From NCBI GenBank assembly GCA_003516285.1, contig DPCK01000100.1:11769-17788 (forward strand): a stretch of 6,020 nucleotides of DNA, in the 5' to 3' direction. The notes under the pieces were generated by a model. It ran no database searches and was not told the DNA's origin. It saw only the letters and a list, made by a program, of their open reading frames with translations. Positions 1-6,018 of the stretch are shown here, in pieces (position 1 is the first letter of the stretch; the number at the start of each line of letters is the position of its first letter). The stretch comes from Lutibacter sp. Its GTDB lineage: Bacteria > Bacteroidota > Bacteroidia > Flavobacteriales > Flavobacteriaceae. The position numbers were made by a program, and so were the translations under genes.

Positions 1-624
1 ATTTGGCAATCGCTTTGGGCTTTGGAAAAACAAAAAGACAAATCCAACGAATTCAATACAAAACAGGCGATTTTCGATTTTAACATCGGTTTTATGAGCA
101 CTTTAGTGGTTGGCATTTGTTTTGTTGCCTTAGGAGCCATTGTGATGTATAATTCCGGAGAAACATTTAGCTCAGGCGCCGTACAATTTTCAGAGCAGCT
201 CATTACGCTTTACACCAAAAATTTAGGACAGGAGATGTATATTTTCATTGCAGCAGCCGCTTTTACCACGATGTTCAGCACTACCATCACTACGCTAGAT
301 GCATCGCCAAGAGCTATGACAAAAGCTTTTGATCTGCTTACTCAAAAATCGTATAAAAATATGTATTGGTTTTGGATCAGTTTTTTAGCCGTTGGCACTA
401 TTTCAATTTTGGTTTTCTTTCAATCGGAAATGGGTTTTTTAATAAAAATCGCCACCATTTTATCGTTTTTAACAGCGCCATTTTTTGCCATCATCAATTT
501 TATGCTGATATCCGGCAAACACACGCCAATAGAATGGCGACCTTCCATCCCGCTTAAAATCTTAAGTTGGTTTGGCATCCTGTTTTTGATCGGATTTAGC
601 GTATGGTATCTGTATTCATTATAG
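1..624 (+). CDS. Nramp-like divalent metal transporter, C-terminal part (5' end outside window)
   Basis: The frame is open from the first base and ends at TAG 622-624, giving 207 residues of a longer protein. A TTG at 22 could be called as a start, but the frame continues upstream (IWQSLWALEKQ), so it is internal. Five hydrophobic segments are visible, at fragment residues of about 27-50, 79-101, 121-140, 144-169 and 183-207, separated by short loops. The combination of IWQSLW...EKQK, a segment rich in Phe/Thr (FTTMFSTTITTLDASPRAM) and the closing helices resembles the C-terminal half of flavobacterial Nramp-family proteins, which import Mn2+/Fe2+ across the inner membrane with protons. The diagnostic DPGN and MPH metal-site motifs lie in the missing N-terminal part, so the family call rests on overall resemblance. 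Another multi-spanning transporter of the same fold remains possible. No terminator is seen before lipA, 47 nt downstream on the same strand. Confidence 0.7.
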   Translation: MWQSLWALEKQKDKSNEFNTKQAIFDFNIGFMSTLVVGICFVALGAIVMYNSGETFSSGAVQFSEQLITLYTKNLGQEMYIFIAAAAFTTMFSTTITTLDASPRAMTKAFDLLTQKSYKNMYWFWISFLAVGTISILVFFQSEMGFLIKIATILSFLTAPFFAIINFMLISGKHTPIEWRPSIPLKILSWFGILFLIGFSVWYLYSL

Positions 625-643
625 ATAGTTTATAATTTCTTCG

Positions 644-651
644 TATTTTTG
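644..651 (+). promoter_or_regulatory. Putative lipA promoter, -7 box
   Basis: TATTTTTG at 644-651 is an exact match to the Bacteroidota -7 consensus TAnnTTTG and ends 20 nt before the lipA ATG, which implies a leader of roughly 15 nt. No good -33 TTG element is found at the usual 17-23 nt spacing, because that position falls in the end of the transporter gene. lipA could therefore also be read from the upstream gene. Confidence 0.45.
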
Positions 652-671
652 CAGTCAATTTTCATTTAATT

Positions 672-1544
672 ATGTCACAAGAAACAACTTCATTGCAAGA
701 TAAAATTCAAAAACCAGCCTGGTTGCGCGTTAAGTTGCCTGTTGGAAAAAAATATACTGATTTAAGAAATTTAGTCGATAAATATAAATTAAACACCATT
801 TGCACCAGCGGAAGCTGTCCGAATATGGGCGAATGCTGGACAGAAGGCACAGCCACATTTATGATTTTAGGGAATGTCTGCACACGTTCTTGCGGATTTT
901 GTGGCGTAAAAACTGGCAGACCTGAAACTGTTGACTGGGAAGAACCGGAAAAAGTGGCACGTTCCATTAAATTGATGAAAATTAAGCACGCCGTAATTAC
1001 CTCAGTTGACCGAGATGATTTAAGAGATGGAGGCTCCATTATCTGGGCAGAAACGATTAACGCCATCAGAAGAGCGAATCCTGAAACGACACTAGAAACC
1101 TTAATTCCAGATTTTCAGGGAATTAAAACCAATATCGACCGAATTTTGGCAGTGGCGCCTGAAGTAATTTCCCACAACCTGGAAACTGTCAGAAGATTAA
1201 CAAGAGAAGTTAGAATTCAGGCAAAATATGACCGAAGTCTGGAGGTTTTACTTTATATGAAAAACCAAGGCCAACGCAGAACTAAATCGGGCATTATGCT
1301 TGGTTTGGGCGAAACTGAAGAAGAAGTATTGGAAACGATGCAGGATTTAGCCAATGCCAAAGTTGATGTATTAACCATTGGCCAATATTTGCAACCCAGC
1401 AAAAAACACTTGCCCGTAATCGAATTTATTACGCCAGAGCAATTTAAGAAGTACAAAGAAATTGGGATGACAATGGGCTTTAAGTATGTAGAAAGTGGCG
1501 CATTAGTCAGGTCTTCTTACAAAGCGCAGCGACATTTGGAATAA
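672..1544 (+). CDS. lipA: Lipoyl synthase (radical SAM, two 4Fe-4S clusters)
   Basis: LipA inserts two sulfur atoms at C6 and C8 of a protein-bound octanoyl chain, making the lipoyl cofactor of pyruvate and 2-oxoglutarate dehydrogenases and the glycine cleavage H protein. It acts in the cytoplasm. The 290-residue protein is of normal length and has every family hallmark. The auxiliary-cluster cysteines form CX4CX5C at residues 44, 49 and 55 (the sulfur donor cluster). The radical-SAM cysteines form CX3CX2C at 70, 74 and 77 (CTRSCGFC). SGIMLGLGE at 206-214 matches the conserved glycine-rich stretch of the radical-SAM barrel. The C-terminal RSSY at 280-283 holds the serine that ligates the auxiliary cluster. 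The ATG at 672 is the only sensible start and has no Shine-Dalgarno sequence, as is common in this phylum. No lipB (octanoyl transferase) is in the window. The gene ends at TAA 1542-1544 and is followed by a long spacer and the terminator at 1795-1820. Confidence 0.97.
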   Translation: MSQETTSLQDKIQKPAWLRVKLPVGKKYTDLRNLVDKYKLNTICTSGSCPNMGECWTEGTATFMILGNVCTRSCGFCGVKTGRPETVDWEEPEKVARSIKLMKIKHAVITSVDRDDLRDGGSIIWAETINAIRRANPETTLETLIPDFQGIKTNIDRILAVAPEVISHNLETVRRLTREVRIQAKYDRSLEVLLYMKNQGQRRTKSGIMLGLGETEEEVLETMQDLANAKVDVLTIGQYLQPSKKHLPVIEFITPEQFKKYKEIGMTMGFKYVESGALVRSSYKAQRHLE

Positions 1545-1702
1545 ATGGCAGTCTGTTTATTTAGTTGGCAGAAGTTTTAAAAATTAATTTCTTCCTACTT
1601 TTACTGGAAAAATAATCACATTTACTGACCATTCAAAACTAAACTTTGAATTTTCAATTTAAATTTTAATCTAAATTTTATCTATTTAACTGTTTATTAA
1701 CT

Positions 1703-1723
1703 AAAAAGTGCATTTTACGGCAC
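1703..1723. repeat. Degenerate copy of the terminator hairpin
   Basis: The stretch AAAAAGTGC-ATTTTA-CGGCAC resembles the left arm, loop and right arm of the terminator at 1796-1814 (AAAAAGTGC-CTTT-CGGCAC). It begins 93 nt upstream of the matching point and differs only in the loop. GTGC 1708-1711 can pair with GCAC 1720-1723, but the right arm is followed by AAACATT rather than a T-run, so it is unlikely to terminate transcription on the plus strand. Confidence 0.5.
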
Positions 1724-1751
1724 AAACATTGCTATATATAGGTAACGAAGA

Positions 1752-1785
1752 TTTGTAACCTTTGTTAACATTCTTAGTAAGTTTG
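1752..1785 (+). promoter_or_regulatory. Orphan promoter-like sequence
   Basis: TTTG 1752-1755 and TAAGTTTG 1778-1785 are separated by 22 nt, within the 17-23 nt range described for flavobacterial promoters (TTG...TAnnTTTG). Transcription would start near 1790-1793, immediately before the terminator hairpin at 1795, so the product would be only about 30 nt unless RNA polymerase reads through into the 3' end of the converging lipoprotein gene. No gene follows on this strand. It may be a chance match in AT-rich DNA or a remnant. Confidence 0.3.
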
Positions 1786-1794
1786 ATTAGTATG

Positions 1795-1820
1795 AAAAAA
1801 GTGCCTTTCGGCACTTTTTT
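1795..1820. terminator. Bidirectional rho-independent terminator
   Basis: Six A residues (1795-1800), a GTGCC/GGCAC stem (1801-1805 and 1810-1814) with a TTTC loop, then six T residues (1815-1820) make a perfect symmetric terminator. The A-run extends the stem, and the T-run serves plus-strand transcription. On the minus strand the roles swap, so it can end both lipA transcription (250 nt past its stop) and transcription of the converging lipoprotein gene (30 nt past its stop). Confidence 0.9.
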
Positions 1821-1849
1821 CTGTTTTATGTCACTTCTATAGTCAATCA

Positions 1850-2574
1850 CTATTTAACCAATTTAGCTTCTTCAAGTAAAACATCATAAACATATCCTTG
1901 TCCAAAATCCTTGTCCAATACCACAATACCTTTAAAAGTGACAATATCGCCAATATTTACTGTTTCAGTAGTTGTAATGGTTAAATCATTTTTATTTTCA
2001 AACTGTGTTCCATCAACAATATGAACCCAGTTTTTATCCATAATTCCGTTGTTCACTTTCACCACTTTGCCTTTCACAATAATTGATTTTGCGGAAAATG
2101 ATTTTTTATCAGAAAGTAATTCCGCCAAAGAAGTTCCGTTTTTTGGTTTTTCAATTTTTACGTTGTTTTCAACTTCAATAGGTGAATCAGCGTGTGGATT
2201 TTCAGCTTCAACTGGGGCTTCTGCTAAAATTTCTGATGGTTCTTACCGTATTTGCAAAAACAATTTCATCAAATGTTTTATTCAACTGTTTGCTTTCAAA
2301 ATCTTTCATTACCATTCCGCCATCATAATAGTAAGTGTCGCCAACTACAACCGGAATACTTAGAAACTGCCATCCAATAGTTTTGTCCGTTTTCATCAAC
2401 ATTTAAATAGGTATAATTACCTCCATCAACAGCTTCTTTTACCACAATTTTATGAATATCAGTTTTAGCGGCTGTTGTTGCATTATTTATTTTTGAATAA
2501 TTTTCTTTATCCTTGCAACCAACCATTAGTAGTATGCTAAAAAGCACTGTAAAAAATTTTAAGTTATTTTTCAT
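1850..2574 (-). pseudogene. Frameshifted lipoprotein with NrfJ-like and OB-fold-like parts
   Basis: Three minus-strand frames join into one coherent protein of 240 residues if one extra base is removed near 2355-2361 and another near 2241-2246. The ATG is at 2574-2572 and the stop TAG at 1852-1850. Residues 1-20 are a lipoprotein signal (KNNLKFF, hydrophobic core, LMVGC with Cys20), so the product would be lipidated and cell-envelope bound. CKDKE after the cysteine loosely resembles the Lys/Asp-rich surface-export signal of Bacteroidota lipoproteins. Residues of about 45-110 (GGNYTYLNVDENGQNYWMAVS, then VVVGDTYYYDGG and MKDFESK) resemble a small domain found in NrfJ-type proteins. A Glu/Pro-rich linker follows. 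Residues of about 149-240 (KGKVVKVNNGIM, NWVHIVDGT, LTITT, GDIVTFKG, YDVLLEEAKLV) look like an OB-fold. Similar two-part lipoproteins occur in flavobacteria, but their function is unknown. Without correction the first frame stops soon after SKYSGCSWRHLLL. The breaks may be sequencing errors. The gene starts 60 nt after the ung stop. Confidence 0.75.
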
Positions 2575-2594
2575 TTTTTTTGATTTAATTTCTG

Positions 2595-2623
2595 TAAAAG
2601 TAACAATTATTGCACACATACAA
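2595..2623 (-). promoter_or_regulatory. Putative promoter of the lipoprotein gene
   Basis: Read on the minus strand, TTG (2623-2621) is followed after 18 nt by TACTTTTA (2602-2595), one mismatch from the -7 consensus TAnnTTTG. It lies 20 nt before the ATG at 2574, the same distance as at lipA. It sits just after the ung stop, so the lipoprotein gene probably has its own promoter. Confidence 0.4.
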
Positions 2624-2634
2624 TATGATATTAA

Positions 2635-3303
2635 TCACCATTTTATAAGTGATAAATCATTGTTTATCAAATAGTTATTTGTTTCGCTAAAATGTTTATT
2701 CCCAAACCAATACCCGCGGTTGGCGCTTAAAGGCGAAGGATGGCCATTGGTTAATACAAAGTGCTTTTTATGATCAATTATTTTACCTTTCTTTTTGGCA
2801 TAATCACCCCATAATAAGAAAACGACGTGCTCTTTTTTTTCTGAAATCATTGAAATTACTGCATCTGTAAAATGTTCCCATCCTTTATTTTGATGCGAGC
2901 CTGCATTCTTAGATTTAACAGTTAAAGTCGCATTTAATAAAAGCACTCCTTGTTTGGCCCAACGCGTTCCAAATTTCCGCTATTTGGGATAGGGAATCGA
3001 TAAATCGGACTCAATTTCCTTGAAAATATTTTTTAATGATATCGGATGTTTTATGCCATCATTTACCGAAAAACACAATCCGTTCGCCTGCCCTTCTCCG
3101 TGATATGGATCCTGGCCAATAATTACGACTTTTAAATCGTCAAAAGAACACAAATTAAATGCTTCAAAAATTTGATTTGGTGAAGGAAAACAAGCATTTG
3201 AAGCATATTCTTCCTTTACAAATTTCATAAGTTCTTCAAAATAAGGTTTTTCAAATTCCTTTTGCAATAACGGATTCCAGCTGTCGCTAATATTTAAATG
3301 CAT
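2635..3303 (-). pseudogene. ung: Uracil-DNA glycosylase, interrupted by an internal TAG
   Basis: Ung removes uracil from DNA to begin base-excision repair. The ATG at 3303-3301 opens a frame that stops at TAG 2982-2980 after 107 residues, then resumes in the same frame to TGA 2637-2635, 222 codons in all, close to the usual length. Both halves are clearly Ung. The first has the water-activating loop GQDPYHG (63-69, catalytic Asp65) and IKHPISLKNIF. The second has LLNATLTV (122-129), AGSHQNKGWE, FLLWGDYAKKK and the DNA-intercalation loop HPSPLS (His188) followed by ANRGYWFG. Between them the reading is aberrant: IPYPK, stop, RKFGTR, then WAKQGVLLLN. Dropping one C from CCC (2988-2986) and one CG from CGCG (2966-2963) gives PNSGNLERW in place of the aberrant stretch, the expected family sequence. 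So +1 and +2 insertions cancel out but leave a stop in between. As written, the truncated product lacks the HPSPLS loop and should be inactive. A sequencing error is an equally good explanation. Confidence 0.93.
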
Positions 3304-3326
3304 TAAATAATCTTTTGGTTCAGCAT

Positions 3327-3334
3327 CAAAATTA
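3327..3334 (-). promoter_or_regulatory. Putative ung promoter, -7 box
   Basis: On the minus strand TAATTTTG (3334-3327) is an exact match to TAnnTTTG, 23 nt before the ung ATG. A convincing -33 TTG at normal spacing is not seen; the nearest TTG (3364-3362) is 27 nt away. The box lies in the 214-nt divergent region shared with the MutS2-like gene. Confidence 0.45.
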
Positions 3335-3406
3335 ATGAAAATTTTAAGATTCTATAATTTACAATACTAAATCGCAATCTTTTAAATATCAATATTTTAT
3401 ATAAAT

Positions 3407-3462
3407 AACTTTTAACCTATAACATTTAACTTTTAATATTTAATATGTAACTTTTAACTTTA
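3407..3462. repeat. Eight tandem degenerate heptamers (AAC/T-TTT-like)
   Basis: Starting at 3407 the sequence divides exactly into eight 7-nt units, each beginning AAC or AAT and mostly followed by T-rich bases. AACTTTT occurs three times (3407, 3428, 3449), and the others are one to three changes away. Phase is kept for all 56 nt with no indel. The array ends about 20 nt upstream of the putative -7 box of the MutS2-like gene, covering the place where a -33 or UP-like element would sit. Confidence 0.7.
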
Positions 3463-3481
3463 ACCTTCTGCCTTTTATAGT

Positions 3482-3489
3482 TACTTTTG
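3482..3489 (+). promoter_or_regulatory. Putative promoter of the MutS2-like gene, -7 box
   Basis: TACTTTTG at 3482-3489 fits TAnnTTTG exactly and ends 28 nt before the ATG at 3518. The -33 position falls at the end of the heptamer array (TTTAAC near 3459-3464), which is only a weak match to the usual TTG. A weak Shine-Dalgarno-like AGTAAGG (3504-3510) lies 7 nt before the start codon. Confidence 0.5.
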
Positions 3490-3517
3490 TAAAACTTTTG
3501 AAAAGTAAGGTAATCAT

Positions 3518-5725
3518 ATGAGCAGTATTTCAGAAAAAACATTAACAGATTTAGAACTTTTTACCGTTTTAAAAAAAGTTGGTGACAATTGCATTTCAGA
3601 TTTGGGAAAAGAGGCCGCATTGCAAATCAGGCCATTAAAATCGAAAGAAATACTGCTTCCGGAGTTGCTTCAGGTAAATGAATATTTATCTTCTCTTGAA
3701 AATGATAACCGAATTCCAAATCATTATTTTGATAATATCCAAAAGGAAATTCACCTTTTAAAAATTGAAAACAGCTATCTTGAACCTATTTCTTTTTTAA
3801 AAATTACCAACAACGCAAACACTATTTTTGAACTGCTAAAATTTTTCAATAAATTTAAGTTGGTTTATCCAACACTTTTTAAATTTTCAGAAGAAATTGA
3901 AATCCAAAAAGAACTGATTGAAAACATAAAAGCCATTATTACGCCGTTTGGAGAAGTTCAGGACAATGCTTCAACCTTACTGAAACAATTGCGAAGCGAA
4001 ATAAATGCCATTCGTTCTAAAATTGGCGCAAGTTTCAACAAAGCCTTAAACCTTTACAACAGTGCCGGTTATTTGGATGAAATTCGCGAATCTGTTGTTG
4101 ACAATCAACGAGTTTTGGCAGTTCAAGCGATGCATAGAAGAAAAGTGAAAGGCAGTTTGTTGGGCACTTCAAAAACCGGAAGCATTGTATTTATTGCGCC
4201 GGAAACCACGCTTCAATTTGCCCGAGAATTGCAAAACTTGGCTTATGACGAGCATCAGGAAATTGTAAGAATCTTAAAAGAACTAACCGATTCCACAAGA
4301 ATATTTGCGCCCGATTTAATTGAATATCAAAAATATCTTGTAAAACTCGATGTGATTGGCGCAAAAGCAAAATATGCAAAAACCGTTCACGCTTGTTTGC
4401 CAAAAATAACTTCGGAAAGAAAAGTTTTTTTAAAAGACGCCTTCCACCCTATTTTATTTTTGAACAATAAAGATAAAGGTTTGGAAACTTTTCCCCAAAC
4501 GCTGGAATTGAATACCCAACAACAAATCATCGTTATTTCTGGCCCAAACGCCGGCGGAAAAAGTATTACGCTAAAAACCATTGGTTTGCTGCAGGTAATG
4601 CTGCAAAGCGGCTTGTTGATTCCGGTGCATTTTCGTTCGGAAACTTGTTTTTTTAATAATATACTGACCGATATTGGAGACAACCAATCCATTGAAAATC
4701 AACTGAGCACTTACAGTTATCGCTTAAAAAATATGCGCGACTTTCTGCGAAAATGCGATGACAAAACCTTGTTTTTAATCGATGAATTTGGAACAGGAAG
4801 CGATCCTGAACTGGGCGGCGCACTGGCCGAAATATTTTTGGAAGAGTTTTACGAAAAAAAAGCATTTGGGATTATCACAACGCATTACGCCAACCTAAAA
4901 GTTTTGGCAAGCGAACTGGAAAATGTGGTGAACGCCAATATGCAATTCGACGAAAAAACGCTGCAACCTTTGTTTAAATTGTTTATCGGACAAGCAGGAA
5001 GTTCTTTTACTTTTGAAGTGGCGCAAAAAAACGGCATTCCGTTTAGCCTGATCAACAAAGCAAAAAAACGTGTAAAAGTAGAAAAAGTAAGGCTCGACAA
5101 AACCATTTCTAAACTGCAGCAAGAGCGTAACATTTTGCAAAAAACTTCAGAAACGCTTGAATTAGAGAAATCGAAAGCCATCAAACAATCCAATCATTTA
5201 TCCGAAAAGCAACAAAAAATTCAGGAAAAATTAGAAAACTTTCAGGAGTTGTACGACAGCAATCAGAAAATGCTTGCTTACGGAAGAAAAATAAATGAGC
5301 TCATCAATAAATATTTTCAGACAAACAATAAAAAAGAACTGACCACCGAGTTTAACAATTGGCTCGCCAATGAAAAAGGGAAATTTTTAAAGAAAAATCC
5401 CATAAAACCAGTTACAAAAACAGAAAAACAAAAAATTAAGGTTGAAAACAAAAAGGTAGAAGAAAAATTAAAAATCACTGAAAAAGAAGTGATGGTTGAA
5501 GTGGTAAAAGTTAGGGAAATTCAGCAAAAAGAAGCCGTTATCACAGCAAAACAAAAATCGGATTACGTTTATAAAGTAAATGACCGAGTGAAAATTACCG
5601 GTTCAAATTCAACCGGAACCATAGAAAAAATTGAAAAAAACAACGCTTTTATCAACTATGGTTTTTTCACCACCAAAACCACATTAAGCAAACTTGAATT
5701 GGTGGAAACAGCTAAAAAAAAGTAA
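3518..5725 (+). CDS. MutS2-family DNA-binding ATPase without Smr domain
   Basis: The 735-residue protein has the MutS2 layout: an N-terminal helical lever/clamp-like region (about 1-300) without the mismatch-recognition domain of MutS, then an ABC-type ATPase. Visible motifs are Walker A GPNAGGKS (342-349), the STYSYRLKNM stretch (397-406) in the signature region, Walker B LFLIDEFGTGSDP (418-430, with Asp422 and Glu423), and the switch histidine in TTHY (454-457). A coiled coil (about 515-600) and a very Lys/Glu-rich linker (about 620-682) follow. The last 50 residues (YKVNDRVKITGSNSTGTIEKI...KLELVE) form the small beta-rich domain that in MutS2 precedes the Smr nuclease domain. Here the protein stops, so Smr is absent. 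The usual family length is about 780-800. Canonical MutS2 acts on branched DNA and stalled ribosomes rather than on mismatches. Without Smr, any nuclease activity must come from elsewhere or be missing. Many annotations call such proteins simply MutS. The gene is divergent from ung, and the ATG at 3518 has a weak ribosome site upstream. Confidence 0.9.
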   Translation: MSSISEKTLTDLELFTVLKKVGDNCISDLGKEAALQIRPLKSKEILLPELLQVNEYLSSLENDNRIPNHYFDNIQKEIHLLKIENSYLEPISFLKITNNANTIFELLKFFNKFKLVYPTLFKFSEEIEIQKELIENIKAIITPFGEVQDNASTLLKQLRSEINAIRSKIGASFNKALNLYNSAGYLDEIRESVVDNQRVLAVQAMHRRKVKGSLLGTSKTGSIVFIAPETTLQFARELQNLAYDEHQEIVRILKELTDSTRIFAPDLIEYQKYLVKLDVIGAKAKYAKTVHACLPKITSERKVFLKDAFHPILFLNNKDKGLETFPQTLELNTQQQIIVISGPNAGGKSITLKTIGLLQVMLQSGLLIPVHFRSETCFFNNILTDIGDNQSIENQLSTYSYRLKNMRDFLRKCDDKTLFLIDEFGTGSDPELGGALAEIFLEEFYEKKAFGIITTHYANLKVLASELENVVNANMQFDEKTLQPLFKLFIGQAGSSFTFEVAQKNGIPFSLINKAKKRVKVEKVRLDKTISKLQQERNILQKTSETLELEKSKAIKQSNHLSEKQQKIQEKLENFQELYDSNQKMLAYGRKINELINKYFQTNNKKELTTEFNNWLANEKGKFLKKNPIKPVTKTEKQKIKVENKKVEEKLKITEKEVMVEVVKVREIQQKEAVITAKQKSDYVYKVNDRVKITGSNSTGTIEKIEKNNAFINYGFFTTKTTLSKLELVETAKKK

Positions 5726-5745
5726 ATAGGTAAACGATTCACTAA

Positions 5746-5779
5746 AGTTTTCGGTCTTCAGTTATAGTTCGCAGTTTTT
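5746..5779. repeat. Degenerate AGTTnnn heptamers
   Basis: Units beginning at 5746, 5753, 5760, 5766 and 5773 share an (A/G)GTTnnn or similar pattern: AGTTTTC, GGTCTTC, then AGTTAT (one base short) and so on to AGTTTTT. The array starts 21 nt after the stop of the MutS2-like gene. It is short and imperfect, so chance cannot be excluded. Confidence 0.4.
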
Positions 5780-5812
5780 ATAATAACAATTTAAGTAATT
5801 GAATTTACAAGC

Positions 5813-5852
5813 AAACAATTAAGCGCTTAAACAGTTAAACGATTAAACATTT
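5813..5852. repeat. Five tandem octamers AAACnnTT
   Basis: From 5813 the sequence divides into five 8-nt units without gaps: AAACAATT, AAGCGCTT and then three more of AAACnnTT type, beginning at 5829, 5837 and 5845. The last unit overlaps the stop codon of the minus-strand gene by two bases. AAACGATT also occurs alone at 5732-5739. No hairpin with a T-run is evident, so this is not an obvious terminator for the converging genes. Confidence 0.6.
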
Positions 5853-6018
5853 ACTCACTTTCATAACGTTCCATTTCCCTATCGTAAAAAGCGGTGGCTT
5901 CTTCCAATAAGCCTGAAACTATTTCGGCAAGTTCGTTTGCGTCATCGCCTTCAAAATCTTCAAACCATTCAATTTCGTCATCAACCAAATTGATTACAAA
6001 TCTAGGAAACTCGGTATG
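5851..6018 (-). CDS. Acidic protein of unknown function, C-terminal end (5' end outside window)
   Basis: A minus-strand frame is open from the window edge to TAA 5853-5851 and gives 55 residues beginning HTEFPRFVINLVDDEIEW and ending YDREMERYESE. The other two minus-strand frames are closed by stops near the edge (TAG and TAA within 30 nt). The fragment is very acidic (about 18 Asp/Glu), with WFEDFEGDDANELAE followed by a likely amphipathic helix EIVSGLLEEATAFYDREME. No signal peptide, membrane segment or catalytic motif is visible in this part. I do not recognise the family. It converges on the MutS2-like gene with a 125-nt spacer. Sensible amino-acid composition with no stop over 168 nt supports a real gene. 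Confidence 0.7.
   Translation of the reverse strand, partial: HTEFPRFVINLVDDEIEWFEDFEGDDANELAEIVSGLLEEATAFYDREMERYESE

Larger units (their letters stand above)
1545..1794. other. AT-rich non-coding spacer downstream of lipA
   Basis: No convincing gene is seen in the 305 nt between the lipA stop and the end of the converging gene. The longest features are AT-rich runs at about 1640-1690, including an imperfect direct repeat AAATTTTAATCT / AAATTTTATCT (about 1661-1684), and an 11-codon ORF at 1546 that I do not consider real. The spacer also holds a degenerate hairpin (1703-1723) and an orphan promoter-like sequence (1752-1785), listed separately. Confidence 0.6.

Noticed and set aside
707..1066. 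119-codon minus-strand ORF inside lipA
   Set aside because: It lies wholly within a strongly conserved gene on the other strand and has no recognisable protein features.
1546..1581. 11-codon ORF immediately after lipA (MAVCLFSWQKF)
   Set aside because: It is too short, has no ribosome site and shows no sign of conservation.
2241..2361. Programmed ribosomal frameshifts in the lipoprotein gene
   Set aside because: No slippery heptamer or downstream structure is seen at either site, two separate shifts would be needed, and the neighbouring ung gene has the same kind of lesion.
2049..2363. 104-codon plus-strand ORF opposite the broken lipoprotein gene
   Set aside because: The minus-strand frames carry a signal peptide and coherent domains after frame repair. 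The plus-strand product is Phe/Ser-rich antisense noise.
2980..2982. TAG in ung as a recoded or readthrough codon
   Set aside because: The residues on both sides of the TAG (K before, RKFGTR after) do not match the family, while removing 1 + 2 bases gives the family sequence, so frame lesions explain it better than recoding.
3407..3462. CRISPR array
   Set aside because: The units are 7 nt with no spacers, far from CRISPR repeat and spacer sizes, and there are no cas genes.
4191..5193. Several 70-102-codon minus-strand ORFs inside the MutS2-like gene
   Set aside because: They are antisense shadows of a well-supported coding frame and show Phe/Leu/Cys-rich composition typical of antisense translation.
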